Assembly: GCF_042432805.1 (NCBI RefSeq)
Contig: NZ_JBHLWO010000002.1
Location: forward strand, 992,001 to 1,056,000
DNA length: 64,000 nucleotides
Source: Olivibacter oleidegradans
GTDB taxonomy: Bacteria > Bacteroidota > Bacteroidia > Sphingobacteriales > Sphingobacteriaceae
Direction: 5' to 3'
A program made the position numbers and the translations under genes. Every line of letters begins with the position of its first letter. Within the stretch, counting starts at the first letter, position 1. The notes under the pieces were generated by a model. It had not been told where the DNA came from, did not search any database, and was given only the letters and a program-made list of their open reading frames with translations. Below are positions 42,108-51,185 of this stretch, one piece after another.

Positions 42108-42539
42108 ATGAAAGCCACCGCTTACAGTATAAATGTCGATGAAAAAGAACACCTTGTTCGATCAAATGCCAAAACGCATGATTTAACGCTTATTTCGAAT
42201 GCGTTGAATGCTTCCACTCTACCTTATTGCGCAGGAAAGACTGTTATTATTATTTCCGGAACAGATGTTTTGGACAAGTCCTTACTTATTTCTCTCAAAC
42301 AAATGGGCGTAAAGAATGTGATCACCCGATCGAAATCAACTGCCCATATCGACTTAGCAAGTGCTGCGGAACTAGGTATTAAAGTAGCCAATAATCCCAG
42401 CAACGATCAGTCGATTGAAAATACAGCCAAACAGACCATTCACAATTTAGATTTATGGGAGGCTGGCCGCTGTGTCGGCCGTGCCTGTTGCTGTCATGAC
42501 TGCATTAGTACGAATAAACATAATACAGAAGAAATCTAG
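42108..42539 (+). CDS. Truncated D-lactate-dehydrogenase-like domain with a C-terminal Cys/His cluster
   Basis: 143 residues. Residues 1 to about 112 match the first lobe of LdhA-type D-2-hydroxyacid dehydrogenases: MKATAYSI start, HDLTLISNALN, LLISLKQMGVKNVITRS, and IDLASAAELGIKVANNPS. The NAD-binding lobe and the catalytic Arg, Glu and His are missing, so it is not a dehydrogenase. The tail holds C122, C127, C128, C129, H130 and C132 (CVGRACCCHDC), a likely metal or Fe-S site. It is the first gene after an oxygen-type promoter and ends 9 bp before hemN. A metal, redox or haem-related role in microaerobic growth is inferred. Confidence 0.75.
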   Translation: MKATAYSINVDEKEHLVRSNAKTHDLTLISNALNASTLPYCAGKTVIIISGTDVLDKSLLISLKQMGVKNVITRSKSTAHIDLASAAELGIKVANNPSNDQSIENTAKQTIHNLDLWEAGRCVGRACCCHDCISTNKHNTEEI

Positions 42540-42548
42540 CAAAGTAGT

Positions 42549-43898
42549 ATGGAAAAGCAATTGATCAACTGCGCGAAAAAATATAATATAGCTGCACCGC
42601 GTTATACGAGTTATCCGACTGTCCCATATTGGGTAACTACTGATTGGACAGTTGACCAGTGGGTATCAGCTATGCGAGTTGCCGCTAATGTGGCCGGTGA
42701 AATCAGTTTGTATATACATCTACCCTACTGTGAGCGATTATGTACCTATTGTGGTTGTAATACACGGATTACAAAAAATCATAGCGTTGAGAGACCTTAT
42801 ATCGATTCGGTACTTCAAGAATGGCAACTGTATTTGGCACAAATGAGCGTAAAACCAAAAATTGTAGATCTTCATTTAGGAGGTGGAACCCCAACTTTTT
42901 TTAGTCCGGAGAACTTAAGCTATCTCATCAAAGAAATTATCCAGTATGCGCATGTTGATGAACATGCAGCTTTTTCTTTTGAAGCCCACCCTGCAAATAC
43001 AACACGTGAACACCTGGATGCATTGTTTGCGCTGGGGTTTCGACGTTTAAGTTTAGGAATTCAGGATTTTGACGCCGAAGTGCAACGTATAATCAATAGA
43101 AAACAAAGCCCTGCGGACGTTATTCGTGTTACGCAAGAAGCAAGACGAATCGGTTATACATCGATCAATTTTGATCTTATTTATGGCTTACCAAAGCAAT
43201 CTTTGTTGCGGATTAAAGACACCATTCAAATGACTATCGCTATGCATCCGGATCGAATCGCTTTTTATAGTTATGCGCATGTTCCATGGATGAAACCAGG
43301 GCAGCGCCTATATACGGAAGATGATCTGCCATCGGATGAAGCAAAATTGGAACTCTATTATGTTGGAAAGGAGATGATTGTAAATGCGGGCTACATAGAT
43401 ATTGGCATGGACCACTTTGCTTTTCCGACCGATAGTTTAGCACTTGCAGCTAGAGTAGGTAAACTTCATCGCAACTTTATGGGGTATACCGATATCAGGC
43501 CTTCCCTCCTATTGGGACTGGGTGTTTCGGCGATCAGTGATGTAGGAACAGCCTACGCCCAAAATGTAAAAACAGTAGAAGAATACCGAGGCATGGTCGA
43601 AAAAGGACAGTTTCCGCTTCAAAAAGGCCATTTACAAACGGAGCACGATCTTTCCGTAAAAAAACAGATACTTCGCCTAATGTGTGAAGGTAGGCTTCCT
43701 TTGTCTGACGTACAAGGTTCACCGGGAGTTCTAAAAAGGCTAAAACCGCTTATTGCAGATGGTTTAGTTTTACTTGGAGCAAAAGAACTGATTGTAACAG
43801 ATCTTGGTAAGTCATTCCTACGCGTTATTTGTATGGCTTTTGACGAATATCATCATGCTGAAACGGCAAATAAACCATTATTTAGTAAAGCTGTATAA
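42549..43898 (+). CDS. hemN: Oxygen-independent coproporphyrinogen III oxidase
   Basis: 449 residues, standard for HemN. The radical-SAM cluster is C61-x3-C65-x2-C68-x-C70 (CERLCTYCGC). HLGGGTPTF, FEAHPANTTREHL, LSLGIQDFDAEVQ and DLIYGLPKQ are the family motifs. It decarboxylates coproporphyrinogen III without O2 to feed haem synthesis under low oxygen. It lies 9 bp after the Cys-tail gene and 3 bp before ccoI, so one transcript supplies haem and copper for the oxidase. Confidence 0.96.
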   Translation: MEKQLINCAKKYNIAAPRYTSYPTVPYWVTTDWTVDQWVSAMRVAANVAGEISLYIHLPYCERLCTYCGCNTRITKNHSVERPYIDSVLQEWQLYLAQMSVKPKIVDLHLGGGTPTFFSPENLSYLIKEIIQYAHVDEHAAFSFEAHPANTTREHLDALFALGFRRLSLGIQDFDAEVQRIINRKQSPADVIRVTQEARRIGYTSINFDLIYGLPKQSLLRIKDTIQMTIAMHPDRIAFYSYAHVPWMKPGQRLYTEDDLPSDEAKLELYYVGKEMIVNAGYIDIGMDHFAFPTDSLALAARVGKLHRNFMGYTDIRPSLLLGLGVSAISDVGTAYAQNVKTVEEYRGMVEKGQFPLQKGHLQTEHDLSVKKQILRLMCEGRLPLSDVQGSPGVLKRLKPLIADGLVLLGAKELIVTDLGKSFLRVICMAFDEYHHAETANKPLFSKAV

Positions 43899-43901
43899 GA
43901 T

Positions 43902-46298
43902 ATGACCCCGCTTAAGGACATACAAAAGGAACAGCATTGTTTCCATTGTGGTGACGTAGTTGTAAAAGCGAATTATGAGGTTGACGGCCATGATTTCTGT
44001 TGCTTAGGTTGCAAAAGCGTTTATCAGGTATTAAACCAGCATAAACTTACGCATTATTACAAGTACAATACACATCCAGGCATCTCCGTCCGTAAAGATA
44101 AGAGCCAGTACTTTTATTTGGCAGATGAAAGCATCGCAAATAGCTTGTTGGACTATAAAGATGATCATATAGCCGTCGTTACTTTTTATGTCCCTACTAT
44201 ACATTGTAGTTCTTGCATATGGTTATTGGAAAAACTTCATAAGCTTCATCGAGGTATAACCAACACACGTGCCGATTTTCTACGGAAAGAGGTACGTATT
44301 ACATTTTGCCACGACATCATAAAACTAAAGCAACTAGTTGAACTACTCACAGAAATCGGTTATGCACCGATCATTACCCTGAAAGACACATCGTCGAAAA
44401 GGAAGAAAAAAGACAGCAATAGACTGGTGAGAAAAATAGCTGTTGCGGGTTTTTGTTTTGGCAATTCAATGATGATCAGTTTTCCGGAGTATTTTGGACT
44501 AGGGACTTTTGAGAGAAACTATGCCCAGCTATTTGGTGTTGTCAATTTGCTTTTTACCTTGCCCATTATGCTCTATAGCGGGCAAGATTATTTCGTTTCT
44601 AGTATTAAAAGTATCCGGCAAGGGCGTCTAAACTTAGATATTCCGCTCACTTTAGGTATAATCGTTCTTTTTCTTCGCTCTGTGTGGGAGATTTTAACTG
44701 GCTCGGGAGCTGGGTTTTCCGATACACTTTGTGGCTTACTATTCTTTTTACTGATTGGGCGATGGGTACAACAAAAGACGTATCATCATCTTTCATTTGA
44801 AAGAGACTACCGATCTTACTTTCCGGTAGCGGTTACCAAAATTGATGCAGGCGAAGAAAAAACAGTGGCATTGTCCGCGTTACAGGTTGGTGATCGTATT
44901 TTGATCAGAAACAATGAAATTATTCCGGCAGATGCGATTTTGTTAAAAGGAGCTGCCTGTATTGATTTCAGTTTTGTCACTGGTGAATCAAACCCTGTTG
45001 ATAAAATACTTGGCGAAATTATTTATGCAGGTGGCAAACAAACCGAACAAGCAATTGAATTGGAGGTGGTGAAACCCGTGTCACAAAGTTATTTAACAAG
45101 CCTTTGGAATGATCAGAAAAATAAGAAAGGGCAAGTTTCCTTTCAATCGTTCAGCAATAAAATCAGTCGTTATTTTACACCCATTCTCTTATTGATTGCT
45201 TTTATAAGCTTATTTTTTTGGTTTTACATAGGCGAACCCAGGCGAGCATGGTCGGCCTTTACGGCCGTTCTCATTATCGGTTGTCCCTGTGCACTGGCTT
45301 TAAGCTCACCGTTTACGCTATCAGCGGTACTTAGCGTTTTTGATCGGAATGGTCTATTTATGAAGGATACCTTGGCTATTGAAAAAATGGCGGGGATCGA
45401 CACGCTGGTGTTTGACAAAACAGGGACCATCAGTACGCTTCATCAGGAGGAACTCCCATTCAAAGGTAGCTTGCCAGCTACGGAAGCATCCATGGTGTTT
45501 TCTGTATGTCGAAATTCCAACCATCCACTCAGTCGTAAAATAGTTCAATCATTACAGGGTACTTGCGAAATGTTGCCGATAAGCTCTTATGCTGAAATAC
45601 CGGGAAAGGGAATACGGGCGATCATAAAAAATAAGGAAGTTTTAATCGGAAGTTATTCTTTTGTTGTTGGTACCGATGAGCAGTTCTATAAAGGGCCTGG
45701 CACCTATGTACGAATTGGTGGACATGTAAGAGGTGTTTTCTCCATGGAGCAAAAATGGCGAGATGGACTGGAATCGCTTATCAAAGCACTCAGCAGTTCG
45801 TACGAACTACATTTGTTATCAGGGGATGTTGATCGAGATTCAAGCGCCTTATCGTCTATTTTTCCTCAGCGAGATTATTTGAATTTTAATCAGCTACCGG
45901 CCGACAAGTTGCATTACATAAGCGGCTTACAGCAAAATGGAAAAAAAGTTGCGATGATCGGTGATGGTTTAAATGATGCAGGAGCCCTCAAGTGTGCTGA
46001 TTTAGGACTAGCGGTGAGTGATGATGTTAATAATTTTTCACCGGCTTGTGATGCCATTATGAGCGGAACATCTTTTAGTAAGTTCTGTCGGTTTCTCGGA
46101 TTTTCAAAAAAAGCAATGCATATTATTTACTGTAGTTTTGCTATTTCCCTTCTATACAATATAGTGGGTATGTATTTCGCGACACAAGGCAATCTATCGC
46201 CCTTGTTAGCTGCGATTTTAATGCCTTTAAGCACCATCACCATTATTAGTTTCACCAGTTTGACAACCAGGCTTTATGCTCGTAAATATACTTTGTAA
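43902..46298 (+). CDS. ccoI: Copper P1B-ATPase for cbb3 oxidase assembly (CcoI/FixI type)
   Basis: 798 residues. The N-terminus has the extra cysteine-rich region typical of CcoI (CFHC at 13-16, CCLGC at 33-37) and then a metal-binding domain with C102-x2-C105 (HCSSC). The actuator TGES is at 360-363, the membrane CPC at 461-463, DKTGT with D505, the SNHPLSRK motif and GDGLNDAGAL follow. It delivers copper across the membrane to the binuclear centre of the cbb3 oxidase, so it is not a resistance pump like CopA at 14852. Its stop codon overlaps the ccoS start by 1 bp. Confidence 0.95.
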   Translation: MTPLKDIQKEQHCFHCGDVVVKANYEVDGHDFCCLGCKSVYQVLNQHKLTHYYKYNTHPGISVRKDKSQYFYLADESIANSLLDYKDDHIAVVTFYVPTIHCSSCIWLLEKLHKLHRGITNTRADFLRKEVRITFCHDIIKLKQLVELLTEIGYAPIITLKDTSSKRKKKDSNRLVRKIAVAGFCFGNSMMISFPEYFGLGTFERNYAQLFGVVNLLFTLPIMLYSGQDYFVSSIKSIRQGRLNLDIPLTLGIIVLFLRSVWEILTGSGAGFSDTLCGLLFFLLIGRWVQQKTYHHLSFERDYRSYFPVAVTKIDAGEEKTVALSALQVGDRILIRNNEIIPADAILLKGAACIDFSFVTGESNPVDKILGEIIYAGGKQTEQAIELEVVKPVSQSYLTSLWNDQKNKKGQVSFQSFSNKISRYFTPILLLIAFISLFFWFYIGEPRRAWSAFTAVLIIGCPCALALSSPFTLSAVLSVFDRNGLFMKDTLAIEKMAGIDTLVFDKTGTISTLHQEELPFKGSLPATEASMVFSVCRNSNHPLSRKIVQSLQGTCEMLPISSYAEIPGKGIRAIIKNKEVLIGSYSFVVGTDEQFYKGPGTYVRIGGHVRGVFSMEQKWRDGLESLIKALSSSYELHLLSGDVDRDSSALSSIFPQRDYLNFNQLPADKLHYISGLQQNGKKVAMIGDGLNDAGALKCADLGLAVSDDVNNFSPACDAIMSGTSFSKFCRFLGFSKKAMHIIYCSFAISLLYNIVGMYFATQGNLSPLLAAILMPLSTITIISFTSLTTRLYARKYTL

Positions 46299-46495
46299 TG
46301 AGCGCAATATTCTTTTTGATAGCTTGTAGTGTGTTCATCGCGTTATTCTTTTTAGGCGCTTTTTTTTGGGCGAATAAGAATGGACAACACGATGATACCT
46401 ACACCCCGGCCATACGTATTCTTTTCGAAGATGATGTTATTTTCGATGGGCAAGAAAACGAAAAAGGGGTAGATGAGAGCGAATTAAATAAGTGA
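46298..46495 (+). CDS. ccoS: cbb3 oxidase maturation protein CcoS
   Basis: 65 residues: one membrane helix (about 3-27, MSAIFFLIACSVFIALFFLG) followed by a short soluble tail with ILFEDDVIF, the FixS/CcoS pattern. It is needed for cofactor insertion into CcoN in other bacteria. The ATG overlaps the ccoI stop codon (TAATG), which indicates coupled translation. Its own stop codon lies inside the operator at 46492-46505. Confidence 0.92.
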   Translation: MSAIFFLIACSVFIALFFLGAFFWANKNGQHDDTYTPAIRILFEDDVIFDGQENEKGVDESELNK

Positions 46496-46505
46496 TAACA
46501 ATCAC
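46492..46505. promoter_or_regulatory. Candidate Crp/Fnr-type operator GTGATAACAATCAC upstream of ccoNO
   Basis: A perfect GTGAT-N4-ATCAC dyad that overlaps the ccoS stop codon. Its centre is exactly 55 bp upstream of the midpoint of the -7 box at 46550-46557, matching the dyad at 42004-42017. The best candidate binding site for the fused regulator at 40926-41969. Confidence 0.65.
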
Positions 46506-46549
46506 CTTTTAGTCCGATCAATATCACTCGTCGGCTATTTGGACCATCG

Positions 46550-46557
46550 TACTTTTA
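46550..46557 (+). promoter_or_regulatory. -7 box (TACTTTTA) of the ccoNO operon
   Basis: Matches TAnnTTTG except for the last base. No TTTG lies at the -33 position. The ccoNO start codon is 22 bp downstream. Confidence 0.5.
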
Positions 46558-46578
46558 CCTCCGTAAAAATACTAAACT

Positions 46579-48690
46579 ATGCAGCTTGAAACATTCAATT
46601 ACGATAACAAAATTGTAAGAAATTTTGGTATAGCCACTATTTTCTGGGGAATTGTAGGCATGTCTGTCGGACTTCTCGTAGCAGTACAATTAGTCTGGCC
46701 TTTCATGAATTTTAATACACCCTTTACAACCTTCGGAAGAATACGACCTCTACATACCAATGCCGTTATTTTCGCCTTTGTCGGTAACGGAATTTTCATG
46801 GGCGTCTACTACTCCCTACAGCGCCTTCTCAAGGCCCGTATGTATAGCGATTTATTGAGCCGTATTCACTTTTGGGGCTGGCAATTGATTATTCTCGCAG
46901 CCGCGATCACTTTACCGCTCGGTTTCACCACTTCACACGAATATGCTGAGCTTGAATGGCCAATTGACATTGCGATAACGCTTATCTGGGTCGTATTTGG
47001 CATCAATATGTTCGGAACGATTATCAAAAGACGCGAGCGTCATATGTATGTTGCCATCTGGTTTTATATAGCAACCTTCGTAACGATTGCAGTGCTTCAT
47101 ATCGTAAACTCCGTTGAATTACCGATTGCTGCTTGGAAAAGTTATTATTTATATGCAGGAGTACAAGATGCACTGGTACAATGGTGGTATGGCCATAACG
47201 CCGTGGCTTTTTTTCTGACAACACCCTATTTAGGTATGATGTACTATTTTCTTCCAAAAATGGCGAACAGACCGGTTTACTCGTATAAACTAAGCATACT
47301 CCACTTTTGGTCGCTCATATTTATCTATATATGGGCCGGGCCACACCATTTGCTGTATACCTCTTTGCCAAGTTGGGCCCAATCGTTAGGTGTTGTGTTT
47401 TCAATCATGCTGATCGCTCCAAGCTGGGGCGGTATGATTAATGGTTTATTGACCTTGAGAGGTGCTTGGGATAAGGTACGTACGGAACCTACTCTAAAAT
47501 TTATGGTGGTTGCGCTAACTGCTTATGGCATGGCAACTTTTGAAGGACCGATGCTCTCTTTAAAACAGGTAAATGCAATTGCGCACTTTACCGATTGGAT
47601 TGTAGCACATGTGCACGTAGGTGCATTGGGTTGGAATGGTTTCATGACCTTTGCCATTTTATATTGGGCTATTCCGAAGATATATGGCACGACTTTACAC
47701 TCTAAAAAAATGGCTAGTGTGCATTTTTGGGTTGGTACCCTCGGTATTCTCTTTTATGCCATACCAATGTACTGGGCCGCGGTCGTTCAAGGGCTTATGT
47801 GGAAGGAATTTACGCCAGAGGGTGTGTTGAAATATCCCACTTTTCTGTCGACGACTCTACAGATCCTTCCTATGCATATGTTGCGGGCAATAGGTGGTGC
47901 TTTATACCTTAGCGGTGCTTTACTAATGACCTATAACCTTATTCGTACCATGCAGAAGGGGAAATTAATTGCCAATGAACCGGCAGAAGCGATGGCGCTT
48001 CCTCCCGTCCATACGAATGAGAAATCAATTCATAGAAGACTGGAACGTAAACCGGCACTTTTTATGGTCATTGCCCTTATTGTTATACTGATCGGTGGTA
48101 TGGTTGAAATGATGCCAACTTTCATGATTTCATCGAATGTTCCTACCATCAGTAGCGTGAAGCCCTACACGCCTTTAGAACTGCAAGGTCGGGATATTTA
48201 TATCCGAGAAGGTTGTGTTAATTGTCACTCACAGACCGTTCGTCCCTTTCGCTCAGAAACCGTTCGATACGGAGAGTACAGTAAGGCGGGCGAATTTGTC
48301 TATGACCACCCCTTTCTTTGGGGATCAAAACGCACAGGGCCCGATTTGCATCGTGTTGGTAAAAAATACCCAAATAAATGGCACTATGACCATTTGCTAG
48401 ATCCTACCCTCACCTCACCAGGGAGTATTATGCCTCCTTATCCCTGGTTGATCAATCAAAAAATAGATACGGCGAGTACCGCTGCAAAAATTACAGCCAT
48501 GCGTAAATTGGGCGTTCCCTACCCGAAGGAGTATGAAAATTACGCAAATAAAGACCTGCTACAGCAAGCGAAATCTATTGTAGACGATTTGAAACAAAGT
48601 GAGGTAGACGTGCTAAATGACCGAGAAATTATTGCCATAATAGCTTACTTACAACGGTTAGGTACGGATATAAAAGTAACTGAAAAATAA
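46579..48690 (+). CDS. ccoN: cbb3-type cytochrome c oxidase, fused subunits I and II (CcoN-CcoO)
   Basis: 703 residues. The first part (about 1-470) is CcoN, with some twelve membrane helices and the haem/CuB histidine segments (GRIRPLHTNAVIFAF, WYGHNAVAFFLTTPYLG, WAGPHHLLYT, DWIVAHVHVGALGWNGF). After a linker the second part (about 495-703) is CcoO, with one membrane helix (LFMVIALIVILIGGMVEM), a single haem c site CVNCH near residue 546 and VRPFRSE. Fusion is common in Bacteroidota. The complex reduces O2 with high affinity and pumps protons at the inner membrane. No stop codon or frameshift divides the two parts. Confidence 0.96.
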   Translation: MQLETFNYDNKIVRNFGIATIFWGIVGMSVGLLVAVQLVWPFMNFNTPFTTFGRIRPLHTNAVIFAFVGNGIFMGVYYSLQRLLKARMYSDLLSRIHFWGWQLIILAAAITLPLGFTTSHEYAELEWPIDIAITLIWVVFGINMFGTIIKRRERHMYVAIWFYIATFVTIAVLHIVNSVELPIAAWKSYYLYAGVQDALVQWWYGHNAVAFFLTTPYLGMMYYFLPKMANRPVYSYKLSILHFWSLIFIYIWAGPHHLLYTSLPSWAQSLGVVFSIMLIAPSWGGMINGLLTLRGAWDKVRTEPTLKFMVVALTAYGMATFEGPMLSLKQVNAIAHFTDWIVAHVHVGALGWNGFMTFAILYWAIPKIYGTTLHSKKMASVHFWVGTLGILFYAIPMYWAAVVQGLMWKEFTPEGVLKYPTFLSTTLQILPMHMLRAIGGALYLSGALLMTYNLIRTMQKGKLIANEPAEAMALPPVHTNEKSIHRRLERKPALFMVIALIVILIGGMVEMMPTFMISSNVPTISSVKPYTPLELQGRDIYIREGCVNCHSQTVRPFRSETVRYGEYSKAGEFVYDHPFLWGSKRTGPDLHRVGKKYPNKWHYDHLLDPTLTSPGSIMPPYPWLINQKIDTASTAAKITAMRKLGVPYPKEYENYANKDLLQQAKSIVDDLKQSEVDVLNDREIIAIIAYLQRLGTDIKVTEK

Positions 48691-48700
48691 ATATTTAAAT

Positions 48701-48886
48701 ATGTTTAAGCAAATAATAGATTTAGGAGGAGATGAGTGGTATCTTATCCTCTCGTTATGGATCTTCTTTGTGTTTTTTGTTTTTGTGGCCATATGGCTGT
48801 TTCGCATGAGAAAGCCATACAGCGATTACATGAGCCAACTTCCACTGGAAAATGAAAAAATGGAAAACGAACAGGTTTTAGATTAA
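48701..48886 (+). CDS. ccoQ: CcoQ-like small cbb3 oxidase subunit
   Basis: 61 residues: an N-terminal membrane helix (about 13-34, WYLILSLWIFFVFFVFVAIWLF) and a soluble charged tail with YSDYMSQLPLENE. It sits between ccoNO and ccoP (10 and 9 bp gaps), the position of CcoQ, which stabilises the complex. The sequence is too short for a firmer call. Confidence 0.85.
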   Translation: MFKQIIDLGGDEWYLILSLWIFFVFFVFVAIWLFRMRKPYSDYMSQLPLENEKMENEQVLD

Positions 48887-48895
48887 CGATCAGGT

Positions 48896-49750
48896 ATGAA
48901 TAACTTATTATTACAGATAAATAATGCGACGTCCGAAAGGGGCTGGGGAAGCGGAAATATCCATCAGGATGTTTTACTGATAAGCCTGTTAATCGTGGTG
49001 TTGACGGTGCTAATTGCGGCGATCGTACTAAATAAGGCGTTTAAGACGATTGTTCATGTGATGATGCCTGAAATTGAGGCTGCTGCGAAAGCGGCTACCA
49101 AGGCTAAACAAAAGGAAAAGCGTGCGCACTTAAAACAATGGTGGAATAATGTAATGGGATTACGTCCGCTTTCGGAGGAAGAAGACTTAGTAATTGACCA
49201 TGCTTATGATGATATCAGGGAATTGGATAATCCAACACCCGCCTGGTTTATGGGGCTTTTTTACGCTACCATGGTATTTGGTGTCGTTTATTTATCCGTT
49301 TATCACGTTTTTGGTTGGGGGATGAATCAGAACGATGAATATAAGAAGGAAATGCGCGTGGCCGAACAAGAGCGTAAAGCCTATTTAGCGAGCCAAGTAG
49401 ACAATGTGGATGAAAATTCCGTTGAAGTAGACAAAAGTCCGGAGGTAATTGCCGAAGGAAAGGCGATCTTCGATCAAAACTGTATTGCTTGTCATGGTGC
49501 CGTTGGAGAAGGGGGAATCGGTCCGAATCTCACGGACAATTATTGGCTTCATGGGGCTAGTATAAAAGACGTATTTAAGACCATAAAACGCGGCGTGCCC
49601 GATAAAGGCATGATCGCTTGGGAGCAGCAGTTATCACCTTCTAAAATAGCACAAGTAGCCAATTATATTTTATCACTTCAGGGTACCAATCCGCCAAACG
49701 CAAAGGCTCCCCAAGGAAATCTTAATGAACAGCATCAAAGCGCGAATTGA
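48896..49750 (+). CDS. ccoP: cbb3 oxidase diheme-subunit homologue CcoP with one haem
   Basis: 284 residues. There are two membrane helices (about 28-47 and 108-130). The inner one is followed by WGMNQNDEYKKEM. A single cytochrome c domain (about 180-265) has CIACH near residue 196 and the Met ligand in KGMIAWEQQLS. Proteobacterial CcoP has two CxxCH motifs. Here only one is present, as in other Bacteroidota. It passes electrons from c-type cytochromes to CcoO. Confidence 0.93.
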   Translation: MNNLLLQINNATSERGWGSGNIHQDVLLISLLIVVLTVLIAAIVLNKAFKTIVHVMMPEIEAAAKAATKAKQKEKRAHLKQWWNNVMGLRPLSEEEDLVIDHAYDDIRELDNPTPAWFMGLFYATMVFGVVYLSVYHVFGWGMNQNDEYKKEMRVAEQERKAYLASQVDNVDENSVEVDKSPEVIAEGKAIFDQNCIACHGAVGEGGIGPNLTDNYWLHGASIKDVFKTIKRGVPDKGMIAWEQQLSPSKIAQVANYILSLQGTNPPNAKAPQGNLNEQHQSAN

Positions 49751-49777
49751 GCGATATGCTAATGAACAAAAGAACAG

Positions 49778-51163
49778 ATGAAACAAATGGCCTTAGCAAC
49801 CAATACACAAAAGAATAAGAGGCGCTGGATTTATGCAAAAAAGGTTACCGGTAGACTTTTCAGCTATCGACAATATGTCGGATATTTCCTGTTAACGCTG
49901 TTGTTACTAGCTCCCTTTCTCAAAATTGAGGGTGAACCTTTTTTAATGTTCAATATAATTGAGCGCAAGTTTTGTGTTTTCGGAGCGGTATTTTATCCAC
50001 AGGATTTACACATTTTTGTATTTGGCATGCTGATAGCCATGGTCTGCATTGTGCTTTTTACGGTTGTATATGGGAGGGTTTGGTGTGGCTGGGCCTGTCC
50101 ACAGACTATTTTTATGGAATTGGTTTTCAGGCGCGTTGAATATTGGATAGAAGGTGATGCCAACGAGCAGCGGCGCTTAAATGAAGGGGATTGGACCAAA
50201 GAGAAATTGATGAAAAAAATAAGTAAACATACCATGTTTTTTCTTATTTCCTTCGTGATTGCTAATTTACTTTTGAGCTACATTATCGGTATTGATATGC
50301 TTTTTTCTATCATAACCGAACCCGTACAGAATCATCTCGTCGGTTTTATTTTCATTATGCTGTTTACGCTCGTATTTTACGCGGTATTCAGCTTTGTTCG
50401 CGAAATTGTATGCACAACGATTTGTCCTTATGGACGATTGCAGGGGGTACTTCTGGATGAGCAGAGCATTTCCGTTGTCTATAACTATAAACGTGGGGAA
50501 CCAAGAGGGCCTATTCGAAAAGGGCAAGAAGCCGACTTGCGTGGTGATTGTGTGGATTGTCACTTATGTGTGCACGTATGTCCTACCGGAATAGATATCA
50601 GAAACGGGATTCAGATGGAGTGCGTTAATTGCACCGCATGCATTGATGTGTGCAATGGAGTTATGGAAAAAATTCATCGTCCAAAAAATCTAATCGGTTT
50701 TTATTCACAGAATGAGATTGAATTTGGATCGGCGCAAAAGAAAAATAAACGTGCGGTTGCTTATAGTGCGGTTCTGGTTGTACTTATCGGTGTATTTTTG
50801 AGCTTGCTGATCACTAGAAATGTAGTAGACGGAACCTTGCTACGGGCAAGCGGTACAAGTTATATTTTCAGAGATGATGGTACTGTTACCAATCTGTATA
50901 ATATGGAGCTTACAAATAAATCGTCCAAGGATATCCCTTTTGATCTTAGCTGCGTTGATAAGCATTTTTCAGTTCAAGTGCTTCAAGCTAAAAAGGTATT
51001 GGTACCAGGTGAAACGGTACGGTTTTCCCTATTCTTGATAAGACCTAAAAAATCTATCAACGTATATAAAACCGATGTCGTAGTAAATATTAGTTCTGAA
51101 GGGAAAATCCTGAAAAAAATGAGGACCAATTTTGTCGCACCGCCCGCAGCCTCACGTAAATAA
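49778..51163 (+). CDS. ccoG: Cytochrome oxidase accessory protein CcoG (FixG), ferredoxin type
   Basis: 461 residues with about five membrane helices. Signature cysteines: VWCGWACPQTIF, REIVCTTICPYGRLQGVL, then two 4Fe-4S clusters in CVDCHLCVHVCPTG and CVNCTACIDVCN. A C-terminal IgG-like periplasmic domain (FixG_C, about 340-461) follows. CcoG is thought to reduce Cu(II) for insertion into the oxidase. It is 27 bp after ccoP and 22 bp before ccoH. Confidence 0.95.
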   Translation: MKQMALATNTQKNKRRWIYAKKVTGRLFSYRQYVGYFLLTLLLLAPFLKIEGEPFLMFNIIERKFCVFGAVFYPQDLHIFVFGMLIAMVCIVLFTVVYGRVWCGWACPQTIFMELVFRRVEYWIEGDANEQRRLNEGDWTKEKLMKKISKHTMFFLISFVIANLLLSYIIGIDMLFSIITEPVQNHLVGFIFIMLFTLVFYAVFSFVREIVCTTICPYGRLQGVLLDEQSISVVYNYKRGEPRGPIRKGQEADLRGDCVDCHLCVHVCPTGIDIRNGIQMECVNCTACIDVCNGVMEKIHRPKNLIGFYSQNEIEFGSAQKKNKRAVAYSAVLVVLIGVFLSLLITRNVVDGTLLRASGTSYIFRDDGTVTNLYNMELTNKSSKDIPFDLSCVDKHFSVQVLQAKKVLVPGETVRFSLFLIRPKKSINVYKTDVVVNISSEGKILKKMRTNFVAPPAASRK

Positions 51164-51185
51164 AGATTGTATTAATAATTAGGGT

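Noticed and set aside
42108..42539. Active D-lactate dehydrogenase
   Set aside because: The NAD-binding domain and the catalytic Arg/Glu/His are missing.
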